A stretch of DNA of 11,180 nucleotides, taken from GAS188 sp035949255. GTDB taxonomy: Bacteria; Pseudomonadota; Alphaproteobacteria; Rhizobiales; Beijerinckiaceae. The notes beneath the pieces are model-generated. The model saw nothing but the letters and a program-made list of their open reading frames with translations, ran no database searches and was not told the DNA's origin. The translations under genes and the position numbers were made by a program. How positions within the stretch are numbered: position 1 is the first letter of the stretch; each line of letters opens with the position of its first letter. Positions 1 through 7,672 of this stretch are shown here, one piece after another. The DNA is taken from assembly GCA_035949255.1 (NCBI GenBank), contig DASZIL010000192.1, positions 1-11,180 of the forward strand. The letters run 5' to 3'.

Positions 1-1794
1 CGAAAGGCCACGCCTTATGGAGCGGCGCGCCGGATCGGGCGAGGGCACGGCCGCGACGAGCTTGCGCGTATAGGGATGGCGCGGGTTCTCGATGATGGCG
101 ACCCTTGGACCGATCTCGACGATCTCGCCGAGATACATCACCGCGATGCGGTGGCTGACGCGCTCGACAACCGCGATGTCGTGCGAGATGAAAAGGAAGG
201 CGAGCCCCATCTCGGCCTGAAGCCGCATCATCAGGTTCACGACGCGGGCCTTAACCGAGACATCGAGCGCCGAGACCGCCTCATCCGCGACGATCAGCCT
301 CGGCGCGAGGCCAAGCGCGCGCGCGATAGCGAGGCGCTGGCGCTGGCCGCCCGAGAATTCATGCGGGAAGCGTCCCGCCATGTCGGGCGTGAGGCCGACC
401 TTGCGCAAAAGCTCGGCGACGCGCTCGCGCGCCTCGCGCTTCGAGGCAAGGCCGTGCACGACGATCGGCTCGGCGATGGCGGCGCCGACACTCTTTCGCG
501 GATTGAGGCTCGCGAACGGGTCCTGGAAGATCATCTGCATGCGCTGGCGCATGCGGCGCAGCCCTTGCGGATCGAGCGCGCGCACATCCTCACCCTCGAA
601 GAGGACGCGCCCGGCGTTCGGCTCGACGAGCCGAAGGATCGAGCGTCCCGTCGTCGATTTGCCGCAACCCGATTCCCCGACAAGCGCGAGCGTCTCGCCA
701 GGGTGCAGCGAGAAGGACACGTCCTCGACCGCATGCACGCGCGCGTTGACCTTGCCGAAAACGCCGGAGCGGATGGGAAAGCGGGTCACGAGATTTGCGA
801 CCTCGAGAAGCGGGCGGCTCGCGGGCGAGCCTTGCGCGACGTCGTCGTCCCTCTGTTTCGAGACGCCGACGCCGTCGCGCGGCGTTGTCGCCGCGGAAGC
901 CGGAAGGTCAGGCGTGCCGGCATCGGGGGAGGCGGAAGCGGCCTCGCCTTCGGGCTCGGGGAAGGGTTTCGGCTTCGCTTCGCCCTTCATCGAGCCGAGG
1001 CGCGGCACGGCGGCGAGGAGGGCCTTGGTGTAAGGATGCTCTGGATGCTCCAGCACGCGGGGCGCGTCGCCTTCCTCCACCTTCTTGCCTTTCCACATCA
1101 CGACGACACGGTCGGCGATCTCGGCGACAACGCCCATGTCATGGGTGATGAAGACGACGGACATGCCCTCTTCTTCCTGCAAGAGCTTGACGAGCTCGAG
1201 GATCTGGGCCTGGACGGTGACATCGAGCGCGGTCGTCGGCTCGTCGGCGATCAAGACTTTGGGCTTGCAGGCGAGCGCCATGGCGATCATGACGCGCTGG
1301 CGCATGCCGCCCGAGAAGCGGTGCGGATATTCATGCAGGCGCTCGCGCGCGGCGGGCACGCGCACCCGCTCCAGTATGCGCAGCGCCTCCGCCTCGGCCG
1401 CCGCCCGCTCGAGTCCGCGATGGTACATCAGGGCTTCGGCGATCTGGAAGCCGATGGTGAGCACGGGGTTGAGGCTCGTCATCGGCTCCTGGAAGATCAT
1501 CGAGAGCTTGTCGCCGCGCACCTTGCGCATCTCCTCCTCGGGCAGCGCCAATAGGTCGCGGCCGTCGAGGCGGATCACGCCCTCGACCCGGCTATTCGCG
1601 GCCGGAAGAAGCCGCATGACCGAGAGCGCCGTGACGCTCTTGCCGGAACCCGATTCGCCCACGATGGCGACGGTCTGGCGCGCCCCGACATCGAAGGACA
1701 GGCCTTCGACCGCCGGGCGCCAGACATTGTCGACGCGAAAGCCGGCCGAGAGGTCGCGGACGGAAAGAACGGGTTGAGGATCAGGAGCGGGCAT
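1..1794 (-). CDS. Peptide-type ABC transporter, fused double ATP-binding subunit (3' end cut by window edge)
   Basis: Cytoplasmic ATPase that would power import of di/oligopeptides, glutathione or a similar solute, with both nucleotide-binding domains in one chain (GsiA/YejF or DppD-DppF fusion layout). The 598 codons seen have no stop, so the last residues lie beyond the left edge; the family is usually about 610-620 residues. Domain 1: Walker A GESGSGKS at 46-53, Q-loop around 102, signature FSGGMRQR at 160-167, Walker B VLIADEP at 180-186, then the THD switch. An acidic/Ala/Pro linker lies roughly at 300-345. Domain 2: Walker A GESGCGKST at 373-381, signature FSGGQRQR at 480-487, Walker B LIVADE at 500-505. 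Each half ends in the HPYT motif of oligopeptide ATPases (second copy at 573). The start is uncertain: ATG 1794 has a weak ribosome site; an in-frame ATG at 1854 would add 20 residues and has GGAGAGG about 13 nt upstream. The matching permeases are about 7.2 kb away. Family call is firm; substrate is unknown. Confidence 0.93.
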   Translation of the reverse strand, partial: MPAPDPQPVLSVRDLSAGFRVDNVWRPAVEGLSFDVGARQTVAIVGESGSGKSVTALSVMRLLPAANSRVEGVIRLDGRDLLALPEEEMRKVRGDKLSMIFQEPMTSLNPVLTIGFQIAEALMYHRGLERAAAEAEALRILERVRVPAARERLHEYPHRFSGGMRQRVMIAMALACKPKVLIADEPTTALDVTVQAQILELVKLLQEEEGMSVVFITHDMGVVAEIADRVVVMWKGKKVEEGDAPRVLEHPEHPYTKALLAAVPRLGSMKGEAKPKPFPEPEGEAASASPDAGTPDLPASAATTPRDGVGVSKQRDDDVAQGSPASRPLLEVANLVTRFPIRSGVFGKVNARVHAVEDVSFSLHPGETLALVGESGCGKSTTGRSILRLVEPNAGRVLFEGEDVRALDPQGLRRMRQRMQMIFQDPFASLNPRKSVGAAIAEPIVVHGLASKREARERVAELLRKVGLTPDMAGRFPHEFSGGQRQRLAIARALGLAPRLIVADEAVSALDVSVKARVVNLMMRLQAEMGLAFLFISHDIAVVERVSHRIAVMYLGEIVEIGPRVAIIENPRHPYTRKLVAAVPSPDPARRSIRRGLS

Positions 1795-1928
1795 GGGCGG
1801 ATTATTGCCTGGGTAAGCGCGGTTGGCTACTACGTGAGCATCACTTCCACTCATGCGCGCAAGCACACCTCTCCACTCGTCTCCGCGAAGGCGGTGATCC
1901 AGTTCTTCTCTGCGTTCCCGCTTTCGGA

Positions 1929-1950
1929 CGCGCGAAGGGCGCGGGAGAAG
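1929..1950 (+). repeat. Partial copy of the 62-bp intergenic repeat
   Basis: A 22-nt stretch differing at one position from 2149-2170, the right end of the repeat copy at 2109-2170, in the same orientation. CTTCTC at 1905-1910 could pair with GAGAAG at its right end, so it may be a decayed third copy. It lies upstream of the double-ATPase gene. Confidence 0.45.
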
Positions 1951-1978
1951 GAGAGGCGAGTCGATCGTTAGCCACCTC

Positions 1979-2040
1979 CTTCTCCCGCTTTGCGGGAGGA
2001 GGTGCCTCCCTCGGATTTATCCGAGGGAGGCGGATGAGGG
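1979..2040 (-). repeat. 62-bp palindromic intergenic repeat, copy B
   Basis: Read on the minus strand it begins CCCTCATCCGCC, continues into an inner hairpin, then GGCACCT, then a second hairpin ending GCGGGAGAAG. Copy A at 2109-2170 has the same ends, the same length and the opposite orientation. The inner hairpin, 2004-2031, is a perfect 13-bp stem with a 2-nt centre; the other hairpin (1973-2004) pairs CACCTCC and TCCCGC with a 3-nt bulge. The layout resembles the RIME-like short mosaic repeats of alphaproteobacteria. It may also end transcription from the autotransporter gene, though no U-tract follows on the minus strand. Confidence 0.75.
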
Positions 2041-2108
2041 CCTTTTTCCACAAGGCTAAGGTTGGTCTTTAAGCGCGCCGCCGAACTCGTCAGGGCAATC
2101 GCAGCTCA

Positions 2109-2170
2109 CCCTCATCCGCCGATCGCTGGCGCGATCGGCACCTTCTCGCGCGCGAAGAGCGCGGGAGAAG
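2109..2170 (+). repeat. 62-bp palindromic intergenic repeat, copy A
   Basis: Plus-strand copy facing copy B across 68 bp. It shares with it CCCTCATCCGCC (2109-2120), GGCACCT (2137-2143) and GCGGGAGAAG (2161-2170). The inner hairpin has a different sequence: GCCGATCGC at 2118-2126 pairs with 2131-2139 around a TGGC loop. The outer hairpin pairs CTTCTC and GCGC (2142-2151) with 2159-2170, leaving a GG bulge. It begins 9 bp past the autotransporter stop and may act as its terminator. Confidence 0.75.
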
Positions 2171-2178
2171 AGGCGCCG

Positions 2179-5100
2179 TCAGAACCGCAGGTTCACATTC
2201 CCCTTGAACGCATTGTCCACGGCGCGCTGGCCGAACTGCCCCGAATAGGAGACGCCGACCGAGAGCGCCGAGGTCACCGCGTAATCGATGCCGGCCTCGG
2301 CGACGAAGGCGTCGCGGTCGATCGGCGCGCCCGCGATGCTGAAGCCTTGCGCTCCGCCTTGAAAGGCGAGGAGCGCCGAGGGCACCACATTCCCGTAAGC
2401 GTGGCGCCAACCGAGCATGGTCTTCACCGTGAGCGGCATGGAGGTGAAGGCGAGCTCGCCGCGCACGCCGAGCGTCGTCGTCTGGATGTTGAAGTTGCGC
2501 GCCGAGGCGGTGAGCGCCGAGGTGCCGCCCGTTTCCGTGAAGCCGTTCTGGTGGATGAGGAAGGCGGCCGCGCCCGCGAAGGGCTCGAGCGTCACGCGTG
2601 CGCCGCCTCCGGGGCTGAGCCCGGCCAATTGGATACGGTACCCCGCCTCGCCGAAAGCTTGCGCGGTCGAGCCGCCGCTGTTCGACGAGAGCGATTCGGA
2701 GAAGCCGGGAAAGGCGACGGAGCGCGTGATCGAGGTCGTGTTGGTGCCGTAAAGCGCGCCGGCGCGAAGTTGCAGCGCACCGAAGCTCGCGCCCGCATAA
2801 ACGCCGCCGAAGACGCTCTCGAAAGTCCCCGAGGAACCGCGCTCGCTCACATCGATCGAATCATTGGTGTAGCCGCCGGCGAGGCCAAAGCGCCAATCGC
2901 CACCCATGAGGTTCGTGGCCGAGATATCGCCGCCGAGCACGAAGCCGCCCGTCGAGCGGGAAAGTGTCGCGGCATTGCCGTCGCTCTTCACGCGTCCCCA
3001 ATCGCCGAAGCCCTGGCCCCAGAGATCGAACATTCGCGGCTGGTACATCTGCACCGCGACGGGCGCGAGCGCCGGCCCTTTGCGCGACGGCAGATCGGCC
3101 GCGTAAGCGCCTGTCGCCTCTATGGCGGCGCCGAGCGCGGGCGGCGAGGCGGGCTCGTTTAAGCGGTCCAGGATGGCGCTTTGCGGCAAGAGCGCATCCT
3201 CGTAAGCCGCCGTCACGGCGCTCGCGTGAACTTCGCCCGAAAGCGCGTCGAACGCTTGTTGCGCGCCGGCGACGGATTGTCCGATCACGGCGTTGAAGAC
3301 CGGGCCTGAACCCAACGCCTGCACGGCGTTCGCAACCGCCGTTTGATTCGCCGTCGTCGCCACGGAAGCGAAGGCGACGGGCTTGGCCGCCGGCGTGGCC
3401 GGCGTGTTCGCCGGCGGAGGCGGAGGCGGCGACGACGTGACGCTGAGCACGACGCTCGTCGCATTCTGCGTAAGCTGCGGCGTGAGGAAGGCGAGGTTCG
3501 AGGTCACATTGGTGAAGCCGCTTCCCATCACGCTCTTCGCGGTGAGAATCGTGAAGGTCGATGTGCCGGTGATGCCGGTGCCGCCGAGCACCTGGACGGT
3601 GCCGCCATTGATCGTCGCCGTGCCGCCGACCGCGAGCTTGTCGTTCTGGCCGGCGCTGTTGATGTTGACGGCGAAGATGGAGCCGGCCGCGAAGCTCGCA
3701 TTGCCCGAGACGTTGAGCGTCGAGAAGGGCGTGACCACGCCGGGCGCGACCGTACCGCCCGATTGCACCGTCAAGGACTTCGCCGTGCCCGAGCCGCCGA
3801 AGGCGCCGCCGGTGACCGTCACATCGGAATTGGCGATCGAGCCCGTGAGCGCGAGCGCTCCTGCCGTAACGGTGGTCGCGCCCGTGTAAGTGTTGGCGCC
3901 CGAGAGCACGAGCGTCCCGCCGCCGGAGACCGTAACGCCCCAGCTTCCGGCATTGGCTCCAGTGCCGCTGGACCCGGTCTGATCGGCGATGACGTCAGCG
4001 ATCGTCTGCGTGTCGCCAGCGCCGGGCGAGAAGGTCAGCGTGCCGTTGCCTTGCAGGAATATTCCCGAGCCGAAGGCCGAGCCGGAAGCACCGTTTCCGC
4101 CTGCCGTAGAGGTGCCGCCGGCACCGCCGCTGACCGAATTGCCGTTGACGCTGAAAGCGCCGGCGATGGTGAGGCTTCCACCGTCTTGCACGAAGATGGC
4201 GCCGCCAGCGCCAAGCCCGCCACCGCCACCGCCATCGCTTCCACTGCGGATGACACCGCCGGTGCCGCCGGTGCCGCCGCCGAAGCCGCCGCTGCCGCCG
4301 CCGCTGGCTTGGCCTCCTCCTCCTCCGCCGCCGCCGAAGCCGCCACCGCCGCCCACCGTCGAACCGCCGGAGCCGCCAATGCCACCGCCGCCACCGCCGA
4401 AGCCACCGTGGCCGGCGGTGCTGCCCACGCTGCCGCTGCCGCCGCCACCGCCCCCGAAACCACCGCTGCCGCCACCAGCACCGCCGCTACTGCCGCCGCC
4501 AAGACCGCCACCGCCGCCGCCGCCGTGTCCACCGCCACCGCCGCCGCCACCGCCGCCGATGCTGCCGCCGGTGCCGCCGGCATTCGCAAGGTCGCTGCCG
4601 CCGCTGCCACCACCCTGAGCACCGCTGATGATGCCGGCATTACCGTTGCCGCCCCTGCCTATCCCGAGGGCGCCGGCGCCGCCAGTGGCGCCAAGACCGA
4701 CACCGCCCCCGCCGCCGGCGGCGGTACCCGAGGTGACGCCAGCGCCGTTGCCGCCAAGGCCACCGCCGCCGCCGCCGGCCGGGCTGTTGACGACATCGCT
4801 GCCGCCAGTGCCGCCAGTGGCGGTGGCGGCGGTCAGTCCCACATTGCTCACCGTGACATGCGCGCCGCTCGCCACGAAAAGCGCGCCTCCCAAACCCGCC
4901 CCGCCGCCCCCGCCGCCGGGACCGCCGCTCCCGCCTTGCGCCAGGGTGTTTTGAATGGCGAAGTTGTTGATCGTGACACTGCCGGCAAAGACGAAGAGCC
5001 CGCGCTGCACCCCGCCGCCATTGAGCGTGGTGTTGCCGCCGTTGATCACGACCGTGCTCGCCGTGTTGATCGCGTTTAGGGTCGTGGCGGCCGTCAGGCT

Positions 5101-5316
5101 GACGTTGTTCTGGATGTTGACGGTGAAGGTCTGACCGGCGGCGCCGGCATCGATCGTGGCGATCGCGTTATTGAGGCTCGTCGCATCGGTGACGGTGCAC
5201 ACGGTGCCCACGCAGGCCTGCGCCACCGCTGGCCGGTCGAGCACGGCAAGGAGCGCAAGGCCCGAGCACGCAGCCAGCAGCGAACGGCCGCGCCGCGTCG
5301 AGATCAACGATGTCAT
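2179..5316 (-). CDS. Glycine-rich autotransporter (type Va secretion) with C-terminal outer-membrane barrel
   Basis: Predicted self-secreting surface protein of 1045 residues. A signal peptide (basic RRGR, hydrophobic core about 12-26) likely ends after AVA (32) or AQA (34); Cys35 and Cys40 could form a disulphide. Residues about 40-126 are Asn/Thr/Val-rich, as in beta-helix passengers. Residues 128-372 are an almost pure glycine tract with scattered Ser, Ala and Phe. A classic autotransporter-associated beta-strand repeat (TLVLSGANTYTG) lies at about 463-490, a six-proline run at about 629-635, then an Ala-rich helical linker. The barrel starts near LWGQGFGDWG (about 764) and runs to a terminal Phe (NVNLRF), the usual Bam recognition end. 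ATG 5316 has AAAAGGGG (5322-5329) close upstream. Flanked by intergenic repeats on both sides, so probably a single-gene unit. No protease or lipase motif seen in the passenger; an adhesive or surface-coat role is inference. Confidence 0.93.
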   Translation of the reverse strand: MTSLISTRRGRSLLAACSGLALLAVLDRPAVAQACVGTVCTVTDATSLNNAIATIDAGAAGQTFTVNIQNNVSLTAATTLNAINTASTVVINGGNTTLNGGGVQRGLFVFAGSVTINNFAIQNTLAQGGSGGPGGGGGGAGLGGALFVASGAHVTVSNVGLTAATATGGTGGSDVVNSPAGGGGGGLGGNGAGVTSGTAAGGGGGVGLGATGGAGALGIGRGGNGNAGIISGAQGGGSGGSDLANAGGTGGSIGGGGGGGGGGHGGGGGGGLGGGSSGGAGGGSGGFGGGGGGSGSVGSTAGHGGFGGGGGGIGGSGGSTVGGGGGFGGGGGGGGQASGGGSGGFGGGTGGTGGVIRSGSDGGGGGGLGAGGAIFVQDGGSLTIAGAFSVNGNSVSGGAGGTSTAGGNGASGSAFGSGIFLQGNGTLTFSPGAGDTQTIADVIADQTGSSGTGANAGSWGVTVSGGGTLVLSGANTYTGATTVTAGALALTGSIANSDVTVTGGAFGGSGTAKSLTVQSGGTVAPGVVTPFSTLNVSGNASFAAGSIFAVNINSAGQNDKLAVGGTATINGGTVQVLGGTGITGTSTFTILTAKSVMGSGFTNVTSNLAFLTPQLTQNATSVVLSVTSSPPPPPPANTPATPAAKPVAFASVATTANQTAVANAVQALGSGPVFNAVIGQSVAGAQQAFDALSGEVHASAVTAAYEDALLPQSAILDRLNEPASPPALGAAIEATGAYAADLPSRKGPALAPVAVQMYQPRMFDLWGQGFGDWGRVKSDGNAATLSRSTGGFVLGGDISATNLMGGDWRFGLAGGYTNDSIDVSERGSSGTFESVFGGVYAGASFGALQLRAGALYGTNTTSITRSVAFPGFSESLSSNSGGSTAQAFGEAGYRIQLAGLSPGGGARVTLEPFAGAAAFLIHQNGFTETGGTSALTASARNFNIQTTTLGVRGELAFTSMPLTVKTMLGWRHAYGNVVPSALLAFQGGAQGFSIAGAPIDRDAFVAEAGIDYAVTSALSVGVSYSGQFGQRAVDNAFKGNVNLRF
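4201..4935 (-). repeat. Low-complexity GGN tract encoding 245 glycine-rich residues
   Basis: Codes residues 128-372 of the autotransporter. Runs of GGN codons make units such as GGFGGGGGGG and GGSGG, recurring irregularly rather than as exact tandem copies. The tract is bracketed by similar non-glycine motifs: GLGGALFVASG before it and AGGAIFVQDGG after it. This suggests it is a long insertion in, or expansion of, a turn in a beta-helix fold. The other reading frames are open here only because GGN/NCC repeats rarely give stops. Confidence 0.9.
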
Positions 5317-5374
5317 GAAAGCCCCTTTTAGCCTTGCATTTCCCCGCGTCGCGACTCGAAATCCGCCATCAGGG

Positions 5375-5404
5375 CGTATAGCGCAAATCAGCGTTATTAG
5401 ACAA
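5375..5404 (-). promoter_or_regulatory. Possible sigma-70-type promoter for the autotransporter gene
   Basis: On the minus strand TTGTCT (5399-5404) and TATACG (5375-5380) are 18 bp apart, each matching four of six consensus bases, and lie 58 bp or more ahead of ATG 5316. Such weak matches arise often by chance, so this is only a candidate. Confidence 0.25.
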
Positions 5405-5446
5405 TGAAGCTAATTGACGCGAAATGGGTTGGCCCGAATCCATCTC

Positions 5447-5528
5447 CGCTCATTCCCGCGAAAACGGGAATCTGGACATGCAAAGGCGAGCGCGGGAAAC
5501 TGGATGCCCGCGTTCGCGGGCATGAGCG
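5447..5528. repeat. REP/BIME-like pair of inverted palindromic units
   Basis: Two inverted copies of a unit with the form CGCTCAT-N-CCCGCG sit at the outer ends (5447-5460, and 5515-5528 on the other strand), forming an 82-bp element. Each unit holds a hairpin: ATTCCCG (5452-5458) pairs with 5465-5471 around a six-base loop, and ATGCCCGCG (5504-5512) pairs with 5515-5523, a perfect 20-bp palindrome. It starts 10 bp past the stop of the coiled-coil gene and lies more than 130 bp ahead of the autotransporter start. No long T-run follows, so a terminator role is possible but unproven. Confidence 0.8.
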
Positions 5529-5538
5529 TAAAATCCGG

Positions 5539-7035
5539 TTACGCCTTGATGATCGGCTCGACGCCGCCGGAGGCTGTGGCGGCGGCTTCGCTCTTTTGCG
5601 GCTCGGAAGGTTCCTTTTCTTCAGCAAGCGCGCCGCGGCGCAAGGTCGCCTGGAGCCTGGTCAGTTCGCGCTGAAGCTGCGCGCGATCCTTGCGGGCCGC
5701 CTCGAGCGAGCCTTCGACAACGGAATGCTCGAGCCGCTCGCGCTCGAGCGTTCCGCTCAGCTCCTCGATGCGCTTCTCGAAAGCCTGGCGGCTCGCTTGC
5801 AGATCCGCCTCGCTGTGCTCGACGCGGTCGGTGAGCAATTGGATGCGCTCCTCGGCACGCGTCAATTGCGCCTCGCGCTTCTTCACCGTGTTCAAGAGCG
5901 CGGTCGCCCGCTCGACGAGGGTCGCCCGCGATTGCTCGAGGCCGCGAACTTGCGCGTCCTGCGCCTCGCGCGAGGCTTCCATCTCGGTGAGCTTCTTCTC
6001 GGCCTTGTTGCGGCCGAAGGCGGACTCCATCGCGGCGCGGTCGGCGTTCCTCGCCTCCTCGGTGCGCGCCACGAGGTTTTGCCGGGTCTCGGCGAGAAGC
6101 TTCTCGGCGGTCGCGGCGCGCGCCTGCAAGGCACTCACCTGCATGTTGAGCGCGCTGTAGCCGCTGCGGTAGCGCTCATTTGCCTCATCGACGGCGGCCA
6201 CGAGCTTGTTGCGCTCGGTCTCGATCTCCGCGACCGTGCCTTCCACTTGCACGATGCGCGTCTTGGCGATGGTCAGGGCGTTGTCGGTGTCGGTCAGGCG
6301 CTGGGTGACGCGGGTGAGTTCGCCATTGGTCTGGTCGAGCAGGATCTGCAGCGAGCGCTTGTCGTCCTCGAGCAGCACGACCTTGTCGCGCGCGGCCGCG
6401 AGATCGGCTTCCAAAAGCCCGATCCGCTTGTCTGCCATGGCGCTCTGGTCGCGCAGCGTCTGATTGTCCTCGCTGAAGGCGCGGACCTGGGCCGTCTCTC
6501 TTTCGAGATGACGCTCGAGCTCGACGATCTCGGCGCGCTTGCTCGTGAGCTCATTAGTCAGCTCGGTGCGCGTGCTCTCGAGATCGCGCACCGCTTGGCG
6601 CGAAAGGTCCAATTCGTGGCGCAGCCGCTCATTCTCGCCTTTGAGCGTCGAGGCCTTCTTCTCGATCTCGCGATATTCGACCTGGAGCGTCTCATAGGTG
6701 GCGCGCACCTGGCTGAAATTGCGCCGCAAGGAAATGTTCTGGGATTTCTCGACCTCGAGCGACCGCAAAGCCTTGTTCGCGGGCTCCATGATCTTGATGA
6801 ACGCATCCTTGAATTCATCGAACTCGTTGATCTTGCGGCCGGCGTCGATGAGGAGGTTGCGCAAGGACTCGTTTTCCTCGCCAAGACGCACCCCCACATC
6901 GGCAAAACTGTCGGCCTCGAGGCCGTCGACGCCACTGTCCGAGATGGCGGCGAGCCCGGTCATGCCGGAAAGCGCTTCGCTTCCCGATTCGGGTTGTTTG
7001 CGTCCAAAAAGCTTGGAGAGCTTACTCATGACCAT
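5539..7035 (-). CDS. Long coiled-coil protein, crescentin-like
   Basis: A 498-residue protein with no predicted signal peptide or membrane segment, dominated by charged heptad-type sequence from about 50 to 470 (many Glu, Arg, Lys, Leu and Ala; almost no Pro or Gly inside). The N-terminus is short and basic (KLSKLFGRK), followed by a Gly/Ser-rich, weakly structured stretch to about 45. The motif VRLGEENESLRNLLIDAGRK at about 49-68 opens the coil. The tail from about 470 is Glu/Ala/Ser-rich and looks disordered. This layout, a basic head plus a long rod, is that of crescentin, the intermediate-filament-like cell-curvature protein of Caulobacter, and I recall similar Hyphomicrobiales proteins being annotated so. 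A shape or scaffold role is therefore inferred; a generic SMC-like or structural coiled coil is the alternative. The start could be ATG 7035 or ATG 7029 two codons later; neither has a strong ribosome site. Confidence 0.85.
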   Translation of the reverse strand: MVMSKLSKLFGRKQPESGSEALSGMTGLAAISDSGVDGLEADSFADVGVRLGEENESLRNLLIDAGRKINEFDEFKDAFIKIMEPANKALRSLEVEKSQNISLRRNFSQVRATYETLQVEYREIEKKASTLKGENERLRHELDLSRQAVRDLESTRTELTNELTSKRAEIVELERHLERETAQVRAFSEDNQTLRDQSAMADKRIGLLEADLAAARDKVVLLEDDKRSLQILLDQTNGELTRVTQRLTDTDNALTIAKTRIVQVEGTVAEIETERNKLVAAVDEANERYRSGYSALNMQVSALQARAATAEKLLAETRQNLVARTEEARNADRAAMESAFGRNKAEKKLTEMEASREAQDAQVRGLEQSRATLVERATALLNTVKKREAQLTRAEERIQLLTDRVEHSEADLQASRQAFEKRIEELSGTLERERLEHSVVEGSLEAARKDRAQLQRELTRLQATLRRGALAEEKEPSEPQKSEAAATASGGVEPIIKA

Positions 7036-7060
7036 GACCCAATTAGCGCGGCGGACCCCC

Positions 7061-7089
7061 CTTTTACATGAAGCCTAACTCCTTTCCAA
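7061..7089 (-). promoter_or_regulatory. Possible sigma-70-type promoter for the coiled-coil gene
   Basis: On the minus strand TTGGAA (7084-7089) and TAAAAG (7061-7066) are exactly 17 bp apart, each matching four of six consensus bases, about 25 bp ahead of ATG 7035. Spacing and location are good but the sequence match is modest. The rest of 7090-7290 shows no gene or clear repeat. Confidence 0.3.
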
Positions 7090-7290
7090 CCGTTAGCGTT
7101 GCAGATTTAGCCTCGCTTTCCCGCATGGCGACAGGCGAGGGTCGCCGGGGAAGGGGTCGAAAAGCGACTTGCGCTCACGCGATGAAAATCGGGGGCGAGA
7201 TTGCGGCTCACGCCGCGAAGGAGAAATGCGCCAGGATATTGGAGGGCTTCGACGGATCGGTGCGGGAGGCGGAAACGAAGGCTCTGCGCC

Positions 7291-7672
7291 ATGCGCTTTT
7301 CACATCATCGCCGCCCTTGCCCTGTGCTTCACGCCTTCGCTCGCGGCGGCGGCTGATCTCTCTTTCATCGCCGATGAGCAGGCTTCTGTCGCCTCCACGG
7401 CCGAGCATGGCGGCGAGGGGGCCCTATCACATTGTCGTCATTACCAATCCCGACACGCAGCCGATCGAGATTCGCCTCGGCAGGGGCGATCGGCCGGGCG
7501 ACTCTCCTTATGCGACGCTCGCGCCAGGGGCCTCGGCCTCCTTTGTCACGCCCGACAGCCTGTTCGTATTATCTGCCTGCCTTCCGAAGTGGGACCTCGG
7601 CCGGCGACCGCAAACGGACGAATGCGCCGGGAAATGCGTTTCGCCCTTCGGGCGCCGTCACGCCGAAGATAG
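7291..7672 (+). pseudogene. Frameshifted remnant of a small secreted protein
   Basis: The only plausible plus-strand gene. ATG 7291 has GAAGG nine bases upstream, but its frame stops after 21 codons. Ignoring one T of the TTTT at 7297-7300 moves it into a frame that reads a good signal peptide (HIIAALALCFTPSLAAAADL) and then FIADEQASVASTAEHGGEG. At the GGGGG near 7419-7424 that frame turns into improbable sequence, while skipping one G gives PYHIVVITNPDTQPIEIRLG and on through DSPYATLAPGASASFVTPDSLFV, which looks like a real beta-rich domain. Beyond about 7570 it is unclear which frame is coding; one of them stops at 7672. Both breaks are in homopolymers, so sequencing error is as likely as decay. 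Repaired, it would be a periplasmic or secreted protein of roughly 110-130 residues of unrecognised family. It is convergent with, and slightly overlaps, the patatin gene. Confidence 0.6.

Noticed and set aside
76..1554. Long plus-strand open frame of 492 codons
   Set aside because: Antisense to the double-ATPase gene, whose motifs are unmistakable; the plus-strand product is Arg/His/Asp-rich nonsense typical of the reverse of high-GC coding sequence.
2062..3162. Plus-strand open frame of 366 codons
   Set aside because: Antisense to the autotransporter barrel and its 3' repeats; composition is that of a shadow frame.
4201..4935. Dense short repeats suggesting a CRISPR array
   Set aside because: The repeats are trinucleotide-based, in frame and without unique spacers or fixed-length repeats; this is protein-coding low complexity.
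3343..5079. Plus-strand open frames coding long Ala-rich or poly-Pro proteins (including 3989-4618)
   Set aside because: They are the reverse frames of the GGN glycine tract; NCC/GCC repeats avoid stops automatically. The minus-strand frame has a signal peptide and a barrel.
5212..5220. Cys35 of the autotransporter as a lipoprotein cysteine
   Set aside because: The preceding residues AQA lack the Leu/Val/Ile expected at position -3 of a lipobox; a normal signal-peptidase I site fits better.
7642..7654. CGCCC-TTC-GGGCG hairpin next to the patatin stop as a terminator
   Set aside because: Only a 5-bp stem with no T-run on either strand; such short hairpins are common in high-GC DNA.
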